Shown in pieces: positions 27,124 to 36,056 of a stretch of DNA of 64,000 nucleotides. Each line of letters starts with the position of its first letter. Position 1 is the first letter of the stretch. This DNA is from Lachnoclostridium sp. An169. GTDB lineage: Bacteria > Bacillota > Clostridia > Lachnospirales > Lachnospiraceae. A program made the translations under genes and the position numbers. Below the pieces are notes generated by a model. The model worked only from the letters and a program-made list of their open reading frames with translations, was not told the DNA's origin and made no database searches. The stretch is taken from positions 186,001-250,000 of the forward strand of contig NZ_NFKT01000002.1 of NCBI RefSeq assembly GCF_002160525.1, read 5' to 3'.

Positions 27124-27209
27124 ACGGTGCATGTGCGTGACAGAAGATATTTATGGCAGTACATATGGAAAATATAAAATATTTTTTGCTCAGACAGGGG
27201 AGGAGAACG

Positions 27210-27653
27210 GTGAACCGGGATAAGAATAACGGAAAAAAACAGGTGAATAATCAGGACAGAATCCAGGGCAGCGGGCAGGAGAAAAAGAATTCGCTGGTAA
27301 AAAGTTTCGGATATGCTTTTGACGGAATCCGGACCGGCATCCGGAAAGAACGCAATATGAAGATTCACTGCGTCGCTGTGATTGCAGTGACGGCTGCGGG
27401 CACTTTCCTGGGGCTTACGGCCACGGAGTGGTGCATCTGCCTGCTTCTGTTCGGACTGATCATCTCCCTGGAACTGGTAAATACCGCGGTGGAGGCGGTT
27501 GTGGATCTTGTCACGGAGGAGAAAAAGCCGCTGGCAAAGATTGCGAAAGATACTGCAGCGGGAGCGGTGCTTTTTTCTGCGGTGATGTCTGTGATTATCG
27601 GGTGCATTATCTTCCTGCCGCATCTGGCGGAGCTGTTCAGCCGGTTGTTTTAA
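27210..27653 (+). CDS. dgkA: DgkA-family diacylglycerol/undecaprenol kinase
   Basis: About 147 residues from the GTG at 27210, which follows GGGGAGGAG with a 6-base gap; the ATG at 27153 lacks a site. A basic cytoplasmic N-terminus is followed by three membrane helices. The DgkA signature is EL-VNTAVEAVVDLV at about residue 92, after KSFGYAFDGIRTGIRKERNM. In Gram-positives this family phosphorylates undecaprenol, feeding wall and glycan carrier lipid. It would supply the lipid carrier for surface glycan pathways such as the locus starting at 31.8 kb, though it is not in that operon. Confidence 0.88.
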   Translation: MNRDKNNGKKQVNNQDRIQGSGQEKKNSLVKSFGYAFDGIRTGIRKERNMKIHCVAVIAVTAAGTFLGLTATEWCICLLLFGLIISLELVNTAVEAVVDLVTEEKKPLAKIAKDTAAGAVLFSAVMSVIIGCIIFLPHLAELFSRLF

Positions 27654-27662
27654 AATTCCCGG

Positions 27663-27722
27663 TTGATTTCATGCGGCTATACTGATAAAATACTTGATGT
27701 TGGGACAGAATGGTCTGTCCCA
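27663..27722 (+). promoter_or_regulatory. Promoter and 5' stem-loop of the SseB-like gene
   Basis: TTGATT (27663-27668) and TAAAAT (27686-27691) with a 17-base spacer give a good sigma-A promoter. A perfect 9-bp stem with 4-nt loop (TGGGACAGA/TCTGTCCCA, 27701-27722) would sit right at the mRNA 5' end, a place where stem-loops protect transcripts. Confidence 0.7.
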
Positions 27723-27749
27723 TGATAGGAGAAAGGAAAGACGATACCG

Positions 27750-28511
27750 ATGGAAGAGAAAACAACTGTCACAAAGCAGGAGACACTTCAGGCGCTCAGA
27801 AACCCGGGCGAGATCTATGTGGTCATGTCCGTGGCGACCAGGATGCCTTTCGTGGACTGCGATGATGAGACATTCGACGACCAGGTATTTTTATATTACC
27901 GCCTGGATGATGCAAAAGAAAAGGCAAAAGCACTGGCGGAACAGCGTTACCAGGTTGCCGTGGCAAAAGTAGAAGAAAAGCAGCTCCTGGGATTTTATAC
28001 GAATCTTTACACTATGGGAGTGAACTGTCTGGCTGTGAACAGCGGCACGGATATGGCGATCAGCGTGCAGCTTAACGAGCTTGTCAGACGGAAGACGCCG
28101 GAGGAACTGCCGAAGGGACAGAAACTGATCGAGAATCCGGCGCTTCATCTTACTGCAATGTATTTCATGCAGGAGCTTCGCCGGCAGAACGGCGCAGAAC
28201 CTACCCGGGAGCTGAAAGAGCTTCAGGAAGAACTCCTGGCACATTATACAGAAGGAACATTTATCCTTGCCATACAGGAAGACGGTCAGGTGCCGGTGCT
28301 GAAACAGAAAGACGGATCCGTCTATCAGCCGGTGTTTACCGATGCGGTGGAATTCCGCAAGTTTGCCCGGGATAAAAAGTTCCGCACGGCAGCTGTTCCT
28401 GCGGGGAAGATCCCGGAACTCCTCGTCCCGGAGGCAAAGGGCGTGGCGATCAACCCGTTCGGGGTAAATGTACAGCTTAAGATTGCAAGACCGAAAAAGA
28501 TCGAACAATAA
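27750..28511 (+). CDS. SseB-domain protein
   Basis: 253 residues. The N-terminal 120 residues contain an SseB-like fold: IYVVMSVATRMPFVDCDDET, FLYYRLDDAKEKAKALAE, with a second copy-like stretch at about 160-245 (GTFILAIQEDGQVPVLKQ, FRKFARDKKFRTAAVP). SseB-family proteins are cytoplasmic and of unknown chemistry; the domain occurs in enhanced-serine-sensitivity proteins. It has its own promoter and 5' stem-loop, so it is expressed separately from dgkA. No enzyme motif is visible. Confidence 0.75.
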   Translation: MEEKTTVTKQETLQALRNPGEIYVVMSVATRMPFVDCDDETFDDQVFLYYRLDDAKEKAKALAEQRYQVAVAKVEEKQLLGFYTNLYTMGVNCLAVNSGTDMAISVQLNELVRRKTPEELPKGQKLIENPALHLTAMYFMQELRRQNGAEPTRELKELQEELLAHYTEGTFILAIQEDGQVPVLKQKDGSVYQPVFTDAVEFRKFARDKKFRTAAVPAGKIPELLVPEAKGVAINPFGVNVQLKIARPKKIEQ

Positions 28512-28611
28512 CAATAGAAAAGAGATTCGGCAGTGCCATGGATGCGCTGCCGCTTTCTTTTCGTCCTGAGAAGATTTCTGTAATAAGAAGGAAAGGGGAA
28601 AATACTGCAGT

Positions 28612-29547
28612 ATGATTCAGACAATAGGAATCCCTGGGGGACTGATGATACACAGAGACGGGGTTCTCTGGAAAAACTTTTTTGAACAGCTCGGATTTCA
28701 CTGCGTGACCAGCCGGAAGAGTGACCGGCAGATCCTTGAGCAGGGAACGGAGAGGGCGGTTGACGAGACATGCCTTCCGTTTAAAATGTATCTGGGCCAT
28801 GTGATGGAACTGATGGGGAAATGCGATGCTGTTTTCATTCCCCGCATGGGCGGGTTCAAAACCCGGGAAAAAATGTGTACAAGATACGAGGCGCTGCCTG
28901 ATCTTGTGAAAAACATTTTCCGCGATGAACAGATTCCGGTCCTGACAGTCAGCTATGACTGGTATGACAGGACAACGGAGGAAAAAGTTTATCTGGAACT
29001 GGGCGATAAACTTGGGAAGACGAAAAAAGAGACAAAAAAGGCGTATATTTTTGCGAAGAAGCAGCAGGAAGCATGGCTGAAAAGCCGTGAGAAAGCCCAG
29101 AACCAGCTGATGGAAAAAGAGGGAACAAAGGTTGTTCTGGCAGGGCATCCCTATGTGCTTCATGACGCGTATATGGGAGGAGAACTTGCGCGGATTCTGG
29201 AAAAGATGGGTGCCAGTGTGCTGTATACAGACTATGTGGACCGGGACAGCGCCCTGAAGAAAAGTTATGATTTCTCCCGGGTTATGCCCTGGCTGATTAA
29301 CCGGGAGATAATAGGAGCGCTTATGGCGCTGCGGAAAAAAGCGGACGGGATCGTGCTGGTGAGCGCGTATCCGTGCGGACCGGACGCCCTGGTAAACGAC
29401 ATGCTCATCCGCAGGATCAAGGACCTGCCGGTCTTAAGCCTGACGCTGGATGCACAGAGCGGCACGGCCGGTGTGGAGACGAGAATAGAAAGTTTTATCG
29501 ATATTATCAAATATCAGAAAGCAGGCGGCTATGGAACTAAGAATTGA
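28612..29547 (+). CDS. Acyl-CoA dehydratase activase-related protein (DUF2229 type)
   Basis: 311 residues. It begins IGIPGGLMIHRDGVLWKNFF and has DETCLPFKMYLGHV, PRMGGFKTREKMCTRYEALP, GHPYVLHDAYMGGE and SAYPCGPDALVNDM, the pattern of DUF2229 proteins, which elsewhere are the C-terminal part of giant 2-hydroxyglutaryl-CoA dehydratase activase fusions. Conserved cysteines could hold an Fe-S cluster. The end overlaps the next gene by 17 bases. It probably forms a complex with the next two gene products; function is inferred from the family and operon. Confidence 0.85.
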   Translation: MIQTIGIPGGLMIHRDGVLWKNFFEQLGFHCVTSRKSDRQILEQGTERAVDETCLPFKMYLGHVMELMGKCDAVFIPRMGGFKTREKMCTRYEALPDLVKNIFRDEQIPVLTVSYDWYDRTTEEKVYLELGDKLGKTKKETKKAYIFAKKQQEAWLKSREKAQNQLMEKEGTKVVLAGHPYVLHDAYMGGELARILEKMGASVLYTDYVDRDSALKKSYDFSRVMPWLINREIIGALMALRKKADGIVLVSAYPCGPDALVNDMLIRRIKDLPVLSLTLDAQSGTAGVETRIESFIDIIKYQKAGGYGTKN

Positions 29548-30613
29548 CAACAGAAAAAAAGTGGCGTTCCCCAGAATCAACCACTACGATTATGCCATCC
29601 GATATATTGTGGAACAGGGGATCGGGGCGCAGTTTATTCTTCTGCCGCCGGCGACGAAGAAAACATCCGAGCTGGGAAGCAAATACAGCCCGGATTATGC
29701 CTGCGCGCCGTTCAAACATTCCCTGGGCAGCCTGATTGAAGCCCTGGAGGCCGGCGCGGAGGTGCTGGTGGAGACGGGAGGATTGTGCAGGCTTGATTAT
29801 TACGGCGCACTCCAGAAAGAGATTATCCGGGAACTGGGGTACCGGTGCGATTTTATCAATCTTGCCGAGTACATGGGCGGCAGCAAGAAAGAATGGATCC
29901 GGCTGGCCCGCCATATAAATCCGAAACTCAATCCCGCAAAACTGGTCACGGGAGCTTATGAAGGGGTGAAGATGGCGGAATATATGGACGAGATCGAGGC
30001 CATGTATTACCGGAACGCCGGCTTCGAGGCGGAGAAGGGCAGTTACAAAAAGGTGTACCGGCAGTTCCTTATGGAGATGCAGATCGCTGAGAGCGGACAG
30101 GAGATAAAGAGGGGGTATCAGAGGGCAAAGCAGGCGCTGGAGGAACTCCCCCTGAAGATGCCGGAGAATCCCGTGCGCATCGGCGTGGTGGGAGAGTACT
30201 ATACGATCATGGATGAACATTCCAACCAGTTCCTGCAGGAAAAGCTGATTAACCTGGGCGCATCGGTCCACCGGTTCATGAACATCACAAACTGCCATTT
30301 CCGTGCAAAGGAGACGGCGCTGCGCCCCAGAATCCGGGAATATGCGCAGTACAGCATGGGTCCGACCACCACCTGGACGATCAACTCGGCCATGGACTAT
30401 GCAAAACAGGGATTTGACGGGATCATTCATGTGAAATCCTTTGGCTGTACGCCGGAGATGGATGCCATCCCGGTGCTTCAGAATATCAGCCGGGATTACC
30501 ACATTCCGGTTCTGTATCTGAGCTATGACCTGCAGGAGAGCGATACGGGACTTGATACGAGACTGGAAGCGTTTTACGATATGCTTGAGAGAAAGAAGAA
30601 GGTGTTACGATGA
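29531..30613 (+). CDS. 2-hydroxyacyl-CoA dehydratase subunit-like protein
   Basis: 360 residues. Related to HgdB/BcrB-type dehydratase subunits: YSPDYACAPFKHSLGSLIEA, LVETGGLCRLDYYG, VRIGVVGEYYTIMDEHSNQF, VKSFGCTPEMDAIPVLQ. Three conserved Cys (in DYAC, GGLC and FGC) could ligate an Fe-S cluster, as in dehydratases or double-cubane proteins. The gene is coupled on both sides (17-base and 4-base overlaps) to DUF2229 and the ATPase. It may reduce or dehydrate a CoA ester, but the absence of a second, clear alpha subunit means the role could be a reductase of the double-cubane type. Confidence 0.82.
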   Translation: MELRIDNRKKVAFPRINHYDYAIRYIVEQGIGAQFILLPPATKKTSELGSKYSPDYACAPFKHSLGSLIEALEAGAEVLVETGGLCRLDYYGALQKEIIRELGYRCDFINLAEYMGGSKKEWIRLARHINPKLNPAKLVTGAYEGVKMAEYMDEIEAMYYRNAGFEAEKGSYKKVYRQFLMEMQIAESGQEIKRGYQRAKQALEELPLKMPENPVRIGVVGEYYTIMDEHSNQFLQEKLINLGASVHRFMNITNCHFRAKETALRPRIREYAQYSMGPTTTWTINSAMDYAKQGFDGIIHVKSFGCTPEMDAIPVLQNISRDYHIPVLYLSYDLQESDTGLDTRLEAFYDMLERKKKVLR

Positions 30614-31575
30614 AGAAGGCTTATCTGGGAATCGATATCGGTTCCATATCGACAAAAGGCGTTATTATTAATGAAGAAAATGAAATCCTGGCACAGTGTT
30701 ATCTCTGGACGGAAGGCAATCCCATGAATGCCTCAAAGAACGTGCTCCATGAGCTCAAAAGCCAGTTTGATGCCGCGAACAGCCGGGAAGAATATAAGAT
30801 TGTGGCTTCCGGGACAACGGGGAGCGCCAGAAAACTGGTGGGGAGCATGATCGGTGCACAGGTTGTGAAAAATGAGATCACCGCCCATGCTGTGGGGACA
30901 ACCACCCTCCATCCGGATGTGCGCACGATCCTGGAAATCGGCGGACAGGACTCGAAAATCATCTGCGTGGAGAACGGCGTGGCAGTAGATTACGCCATGA
31001 ATACCCTGTGCGCTGCCGGAACCGGCGCGTTCCTCTCAAGCCAGGCACACCGTCTGGGCGTGGAAGTGGAAGAATTCGGCGAGATCGCCCTGAAGGCGAA
31101 AAAGGCAGCGCCGATCGCTGCGCGCTGTACCGTGTTCGCAGAGTCCGACCTGGTGCACAAGCTTCAGGTGGGATGTCCGAAAGAGGAGATCATCGCCGGA
31201 CTCTGCAAGGCGGTTGCGGGAAATTATCTCAATAACGTGGCAAAAGGCAAGAAGATTGTGGCTCCTGTGGTGTTCCAGGGCGGCGTCAGCAAGAATGCAG
31301 GCGTGGTGAGAATGTTCGAGGAAGAACTGGGCATGCCCGTGCTGGTCGATGAGAACGGGCACCTCATGGGAGCGTTCGGCATCGCGGTTCTGGCAAAAGA
31401 AAGCCAGGACGAGAGGGCGTTCTCTTTTGATGTGGCGGATATGGAATTTAAGACCAGGGAAGTGACCTGCGGGAAATGCGCGAACCACTGTGAGATCATC
31501 TGCGTGTACCGGGACGGCATGCTGATCGATTCCTGGGGCAACCGCTGTGATAACGGCGCCATAAAGCAACAGTAA
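30610..31575 (+). CDS. BadF/BcrA/HgdC-type ATPase activator with Fe-S
   Basis: 321 residues, ATGA overlap with the previous gene. Acetate/sugar kinase-Hsp70 fold: GIDIGSISTKGVI, ASGTTGSARKL, LEIGGQDSKI, NTLCAAGTGAFLSSQAHRLG and IAARCTVFAESDLVH. The two Cys in the last two motifs correspond to the residues that bridge the [4Fe-4S] cluster of the HgdC dimer, so it hydrolyses ATP to inject a low-potential electron into its partner. A C-terminal extension has C-x2-C-x3-C-x3-C (CGKCANHCEIIC), an additional possible Fe-S site not found in minimal HgdC. Confidence 0.92.
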   Translation: MKKAYLGIDIGSISTKGVIINEENEILAQCYLWTEGNPMNASKNVLHELKSQFDAANSREEYKIVASGTTGSARKLVGSMIGAQVVKNEITAHAVGTTTLHPDVRTILEIGGQDSKIICVENGVAVDYAMNTLCAAGTGAFLSSQAHRLGVEVEEFGEIALKAKKAAPIAARCTVFAESDLVHKLQVGCPKEEIIAGLCKAVAGNYLNNVAKGKKIVAPVVFQGGVSKNAGVVRMFEEELGMPVLVDENGHLMGAFGIAVLAKESQDERAFSFDVADMEFKTREVTCGKCANHCEIICVYRDGMLIDSWGNRCDNGAIKQQ

Positions 31576-31580
31576 GAAAA

Positions 31581-31638
31581 AGCACTTTTTAAGACGGCTG
31601 TATGAAAAAAACAGCAGTTTTGAGGAGTGCTATTTTTT
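31581..31638 (+). terminator. Terminator of the dehydratase/activase operon
   Basis: Outer stem AGCACT/AGTGCT and inner stem GCTGT/ACAGC form a long hairpin followed by ATTTTTT, 6 bases after the stop codon. Confidence 0.8.
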
Positions 31639-31743
31639 ACAAAAAAACGACCAAAAATTACAAGCACCAACGAATTTTTACAGTTTTTCCGGTGCAGAGG
31701 GAAAAAGCCCAGTATGTACAAGGTCGTAAGGTGTCACATTTCC

Positions 31744-31773
31744 TTGACAATTGTGCATTTCAGGGCATATAAT
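31744..31773 (+). promoter_or_regulatory. Near-consensus promoter of the glycan locus
   Basis: Perfect TTGACA (31744-31749) and perfect TATAAT (31768-31773) with an 18-base spacer, about 112 bases before the first glycosyltransferase start. It is the only strong promoter I see until well into the locus, so it probably drives many of the following overlapping genes. Confidence 0.85.
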
Positions 31774-31808
31774 ACTAACGATGTGATTGCATATAGCAGT
31801 TTCTCTTT

Positions 31809-31833
31809 GGGGGGGGGTAAAAAACCACCCCTT
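31809..31833 (+). promoter_or_regulatory. Nine-G tract and C-rich complement in the leader
   Basis: A run of nine G (31809-31817) is followed by TAAAAAA and CCACCCC, able to form a weak hairpin in the untranslated leader. Homopolymeric G tracts of this length are slippage-prone. Confidence 0.55.
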
Positions 31834-31885
31834 AAAATGTAAATTGTGGTATAAGGCACATTTTGGGCAAAGGAATGGAGAAACA

Positions 31886-33061
31886 GTGGGAAAGAGTGTT
31901 TTGATTCTGACATGTGTCAGCGGATTTATCGATAAATTTGAAAAAGAAAATGTCAGAATTCTTCGGGAACTGGGCTATGAAGTCCACTATGCATCTAATA
32001 TGAAGGAACAACACTATCTTTTCGATCCGAAAGAATACAGAGAACTCGGTGTGATCCCACATGACATCTGCGTGGAGCGGTCTCCTTTCATGGTGCGCGC
32101 CAACAGTAAGGCGCTGCGTCAGATTATCGAGATCGTTGAGCAGAACAATATTGACATCATTCACTGCCATGCCCCTGTGGGAGGCGTACTTGGACGCCTT
32201 GCAGGGAGATATTTCAGACATAAGAATCGGGATCTGAGGGTTATATATACAGCACACGGTTTTCACTTCTACAAAGGCGCTCCCCTGATTAACAACACAG
32301 TTTATAAACTTGCAGAGAAAATACTGGCACATTATACAGATGTGCTGATCACAATCAACAGAGAAGATTACGAAAGCGCAAAAAAACTGCATTTGAGAAA
32401 AGGCGGCAGAGTATACCAGCTGCCGAGCATCGGGCTGGATATGGAACGGTTCCGTCCCCTCTCCGATGAGGAGAAAAAAAGGCAGCGGAAGGAGCTCCAT
32501 GTGGAGGACAAGTTCTTTCTCGTCAGCGTGGGAGAACTCAATGAGAATAAGAACCATATAGTAGTGCTCCAGGCACTGAAGAAGATGCGGGATTCCGGGG
32601 AAGATATCTCGGGGATAGTCTACGGCATCTGCGGCGACGGATTCTTTCACGACCGTATGAGAGAGTGGATTGATGAGATGGGACTACAGGACAACGTGAG
32701 GATGTTCGGATACTGTATGGATGTCAGACCCATCGAGGGGTGCGCGGATGCGTCAGTGTTCCCGTCCCTCAGGGAGGGGCTCGGGATGGCTGCCCTCGAA
32801 GCGCTTGCAATGGGTGTGCCGCTTATCGCGTCAGATAACCGGGGTACCAGAGAGTATATGGAACATCAGAAGAACGGATATGTCTGCAACAGCAGCAGCC
32901 CGGAGAGCTTTGTCGAGGGGATCCGTTTTGTGCAGGGGCTTGAGCCGGAAGCAAGGCGCAAGATGCAGAAATACTGCAGAGAGTCAGTGATGAAGTTTGA
33001 CAAGAAATATGCCAATGAAATCATGAGGCATGTCTATCAGGAAGAGATGCGTAATGAGTGA
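31886..33061 (+). CDS. GT4-family glycosyltransferase, first gene of the glycan locus
   Basis: 391 residues from the GTG at 31886 (GGAG 5 bases upstream); the longer frame would begin before the transcription start region with TTG. GT-B fold: N-terminal YTAHGFHFYKGAP, then NENKNHIVVLQALKKM and the nucleotide-sugar site PSLREGLGMAALEALAMGVP with the ExxxxxxxE pair. It resembles CapM/EpsD-like enzymes that add an early sugar to a lipid-linked chain at the cytoplasmic membrane face. It overlaps the next gene by 8 bases. Confidence 0.9.
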   Translation: MGKSVLILTCVSGFIDKFEKENVRILRELGYEVHYASNMKEQHYLFDPKEYRELGVIPHDICVERSPFMVRANSKALRQIIEIVEQNNIDIIHCHAPVGGVLGRLAGRYFRHKNRDLRVIYTAHGFHFYKGAPLINNTVYKLAEKILAHYTDVLITINREDYESAKKLHLRKGGRVYQLPSIGLDMERFRPLSDEEKKRQRKELHVEDKFFLVSVGELNENKNHIVVLQALKKMRDSGEDISGIVYGICGDGFFHDRMREWIDEMGLQDNVRMFGYCMDVRPIEGCADASVFPSLREGLGMAALEALAMGVPLIASDNRGTREYMEHQKNGYVCNSSSPESFVEGIRFVQGLEPEARRKMQKYCRESVMKFDKKYANEIMRHVYQEEMRNE

Positions 33062-33893
33062 TGTGAAGATCAGCGTGATCATCGGGACTTACAACCCGAA
33101 GGAGGAGCAGCTGACGAAAGCGGTGCGCTCCATCATGGAACAGACGTTTACCGACTGGGAGCTGATCCTCTATGATGACGGATCGGCGCCGGAAGCCGCC
33201 GGAATTATCCGGAGAACGGCTGATCTCGACGGACGGATCCGTTGTGTGAGAAATGAGAGAAACCACGGACTTGCCTATGCTCTTGACCAGTGCATAAAGC
33301 TGTCTGCGGGAACATATATTGCCAGAATGGATGACGACGATGTTTCCCTGCCCCGGCGGTTGGAGAAGCAGGTGCGTTTTCTGGAACAGCACCCGGAATA
33401 TGACTGGGTCGGCTCAAATGCGGACCTGTTTGACGAAACCGGGATATGGCGGACAGAAACGATGCCGGAGAAGCCTGAAAAGAAAGATTTTCTCAGGTAC
33501 TCCCCTTATATCCATCCCTCGGTCATGTTCCGGAGGGAGGCGGTATGGGGCAGAAATGCCTATATTTCTGCCGGCGTTACGAGGCGCTGCGAGGACTATG
33601 AGCTCTTCATGCGGCTTCATATGCAGGGGAAGCGGGGATATAACCTGCAGGAAAGCCTGCTCTTATACCGGGAAGACCAGAACTCCTATGTAAGGAGAAG
33701 TATAGATAACAGATTGAATGAGATGCGCATCAGGTACCGCGGATTCAAGCGCATGGGAATCCTGAAGCCGTCTACAGCGGTATATGTGTTCCGCCCGCTG
33801 GCAGGCGCCGTCCTGCCGAACGGACTACTGCATAATATACTGAGGAGGAATAAGAATGGCTGTTCAGACAGATGCGAGAAAGGCCAGATTTGA
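33054..33893 (+). CDS. GT2-family glycosyltransferase
   Basis: 279 residues from the ATG at 33054, preceded by AGGAAGAG. GT-A fold: ISVIIGTYNPKEEQLTKAV, WELILYDDGS, metal-binding YIARMDDDDVSLPRRLEKQ and a C-terminal region with RRCEDYELFMRLH that serves the catalytic base. Transfers a sugar from a nucleotide donor; acceptor unknown. The end overlaps the following gene by 38 bases, a longer overlap than usual, but the downstream GGAGGAATAAGAATG start is strong. Confidence 0.9.
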   Translation: MSDVKISVIIGTYNPKEEQLTKAVRSIMEQTFTDWELILYDDGSAPEAAGIIRRTADLDGRIRCVRNERNHGLAYALDQCIKLSAGTYIARMDDDDVSLPRRLEKQVRFLEQHPEYDWVGSNADLFDETGIWRTETMPEKPEKKDFLRYSPYIHPSVMFRREAVWGRNAYISAGVTRRCEDYELFMRLHMQGKRGYNLQESLLLYREDQNSYVRRSIDNRLNEMRIRYRGFKRMGILKPSTAVYVFRPLAGAVLPNGLLHNILRRNKNGCSDRCEKGQI

Positions 33894-35241
33894 AACTTAC
33901 AGAAAATTTTTGAATAAGGAAAAGATTTACTGCCCTGCCTCGGTGCCGGAGAAGGCGGAGGATAATCCGTTTGCCGGCGCCGGCAGTTACGTGCTTGGAC
34001 CCATGGTAAATACTTTTGTGACCTGGGTCTTGCAGGAGGCATTGAAAAGTGGTAAAAAAAGGCTGCATTTTTTAGCCAGGGACGGGTATTTTATGTACAG
34101 GACGGCAAAAATCTATGTGGAGAAACTCAATCTTCCCATTGATTGCCGTTACGTGAGCTGCTCACGCTATTCCCTGCGTATTCCGATGTACCATCTGGAC
34201 GTGGAGGACGCCATGGATTACATATGCAGGGACAGTATCGATGCAACTCTGACGCGGGTGCTTAACCGCGCAGGGCTCGATATGCAGGAGCAGAAAGACG
34301 TGCTCAACGAGATCGGAGAGACGGGACATGAAAATGAACCTGTCCCTTATGTGCGTCTTGCGGAAATAAAAGAGAAACTTTACCATTCCAAAATGTTTAT
34401 GGAATATATGCTCCGTCACTCGGAGGACGCCATGCCTGCCCTGCAGGGATATCTGCGCCAGGAAGGTTTTCTGGACGGTGTGGAGGACGCCATCGTGGAC
34501 AGCGGATGGGTCGGGTCCATGCAGAAGACCCTCAACCAGATGCTCAAAAGCATGGGGAGAAAAAGCGAGCTGGAAGGATATTACTGGGGACTGTATGAAC
34601 TTCCGCCGGGTGTGCCGCGGGAAACCTATCACTGCTATTACTTCAGCCCGGAAGGACAGCTCAGCGAGAAGGTGAATTTCAACAACAATTTGTTTGAAAC
34701 CATCTTCAGCGCACCTCACGGCATGACCCTGAGGTACGAGGAAAAAGACGGAAAATACATACCGGTGTATGATTCCATCGCGCCGGAGAGAAAGCAATAT
34801 ATGGAGCAGTTGGAAACGGTACTGCTCGGTTACACAGAGAAAGCGGCGGAGAGCGTCACTGATATCAGTGCAGTCAACTGCCGCAAGGATAAGAAAGCCA
34901 TGAAGAAACTTCTGAAGCTCTTCATGGGTAACCCCACAAAAGATGAGGCGGAAGTCTACGGAACCCTTGTCTTCTGTGACGATGTGCTTGAATACGGAAG
35001 CCGTCAGCTTGCGGCAGTGATGGATGAAAAGGATCTCACGGATAACCATGTGATCAACAAGATCCTGGTAATGCTGGGAATCCGCAAGACCGAGATCAAG
35101 GAAAGCGCCTGGTACGAGGGCAGCGTGGTGCGCTGCGCCAAGAAAAGGCCAAGATACCATCTCATGCAGTATGGGATGTATAAATACCTGCTATATATAA
35201 GGCAGATGTATATGTGGAGAAGAAATAATGTCCAGAGATAA
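33856..35241 (+). CDS. FLARDG-domain protein without a HAD domain
   Basis: 461 residues, strong GGAGG start. The motif LHFLARDGYFMYRTAKIYVE (about residue 70) and the later VDSGWVGSMQKTLNQML match the C-terminal region of the 681-residue HAD protein encoded 2.8 kb downstream (LFLARDGDVLMKAYKLL, VDIGWAGSGAITLN), but the N-terminal HAD phosphatase part is absent. The family (COG5610-like) is common in glycan loci with ABC exporters and has no established reaction. Position just before the permease gene suggests a role in polymer assembly or modification. Confidence 0.75.
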   Translation: MAVQTDARKARFETYRKFLNKEKIYCPASVPEKAEDNPFAGAGSYVLGPMVNTFVTWVLQEALKSGKKRLHFLARDGYFMYRTAKIYVEKLNLPIDCRYVSCSRYSLRIPMYHLDVEDAMDYICRDSIDATLTRVLNRAGLDMQEQKDVLNEIGETGHENEPVPYVRLAEIKEKLYHSKMFMEYMLRHSEDAMPALQGYLRQEGFLDGVEDAIVDSGWVGSMQKTLNQMLKSMGRKSELEGYYWGLYELPPGVPRETYHCYYFSPEGQLSEKVNFNNNLFETIFSAPHGMTLRYEEKDGKYIPVYDSIAPERKQYMEQLETVLLGYTEKAAESVTDISAVNCRKDKKAMKKLLKLFMGNPTKDEAEVYGTLVFCDDVLEYGSRQLAAVMDEKDLTDNHVINKILVMLGIRKTEIKESAWYEGSVVRCAKKRPRYHLMQYGMYKYLLYIRQMYMWRRNNVQR

Positions 35242-36049
35242 GAAGGATAATAATATAGATAAAAAAGCAATAAGACAGGAAAAACGGGAAAACAGAAAAC
35301 AGTACTTTTTCGTAATCCGGGAACTGACGTCGAGGGAGATCAAGAGGAGGTATTCCAGGTCGTATCTGGGAATCGTCTGGAGCGTGCTCAATCCGCTGCT
35401 GATGATGTCCGTCCTCTCCATGATATTCTCGCAGCTCTTTCAGCGCTCTATTGAGAATTATCCGATCTATTATCTGTCGGGATATATTCTCTGGCAGATG
35501 TTTACCGGAGCGACCAACGCGGCGATGACTACACTGGTGGATAATAAAACATTATTGATTAAAGTGAAGCTCCCCATGGAGATATTCGTCCTTGCGAGAG
35601 TGTACACGGCGCTTGTGAATCTGGGATATTCCCTGATCGCTTATGTGATCATGCTGGTCGTGTTCCGGGTTACGCCGAAACTGACTATGCTGTTCGCGCC
35701 GGTGATTGTTCTGTTTCTGTTGATATTTGCACTGGGAATATCATTTATTCTCTCGACTGCATATGTGTTTTTTGGAGATGTAAAGCATCTGTATTCAGTC
35801 CTGCTGACACTGTGGATGTATTGCTCGGCACTGTTCTATCCGATTGACAGTATGAAGGGGATTATCCGGCAGGTTATTGAGATTAACCCGATTTTTGTGT
35901 ATATAGACTGCATGCGGAGCGTCGTCATGTACGGCGTTATCCCTCCGGCGGATGAGATCGCCCGGATGGTGGTCTGGGCGGCTGTGGCATACGCGGTCGG
36001 TTATGCCGTGTTCCGGAAGAATAAGAATCAGGTAATGCAGAAGATTTAA
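35228..36049 (+). CDS. ABC-2 polysaccharide/teichoic-acid export permease (TagG/Wzm type)
   Basis: 273 residues. A basic amphipathic N-terminus with FFVIRELTSREIKRRYSRSYLGIVWSVLNP-type gate-helix sequence, then six membrane helices and a positively charged C-terminal tail: the architecture of Wzm/KpsM/TagG permeases. It moves a lipid-linked glycan across the membrane using the ATPase encoded next. Overlap with the previous gene is 14 bases; the gap to the ATPase gene is 7 bases. Confidence 0.92.
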   Translation: MSRDKKDNNIDKKAIRQEKRENRKQYFFVIRELTSREIKRRYSRSYLGIVWSVLNPLLMMSVLSMIFSQLFQRSIENYPIYYLSGYILWQMFTGATNAAMTTLVDNKTLLIKVKLPMEIFVLARVYTALVNLGYSLIAYVIMLVVFRVTPKLTMLFAPVIVLFLLIFALGISFILSTAYVFFGDVKHLYSVLLTLWMYCSALFYPIDSMKGIIRQVIEINPIFVYIDCMRSVVMYGVIPPADEIARMVVWAAVAYAVGYAVFRKNKNQVMQKI

Positions 36050-36056
36050 GGAGCAG

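Noticed and set aside
25489-27132. 547-codon antisense frame across the UbiB-like gene
   Set aside because: His/Leu/Arg-rich composition shadow of a well-conserved gene; no start signal or known domain.
31787-31885. N-terminal extension of the first glycosyltransferase
   Set aside because: It would begin with TTG about 14 bases after the -10 and run through the G9 tract; the GTG at 31886 aligns with the family start and has a ribosome-binding site.
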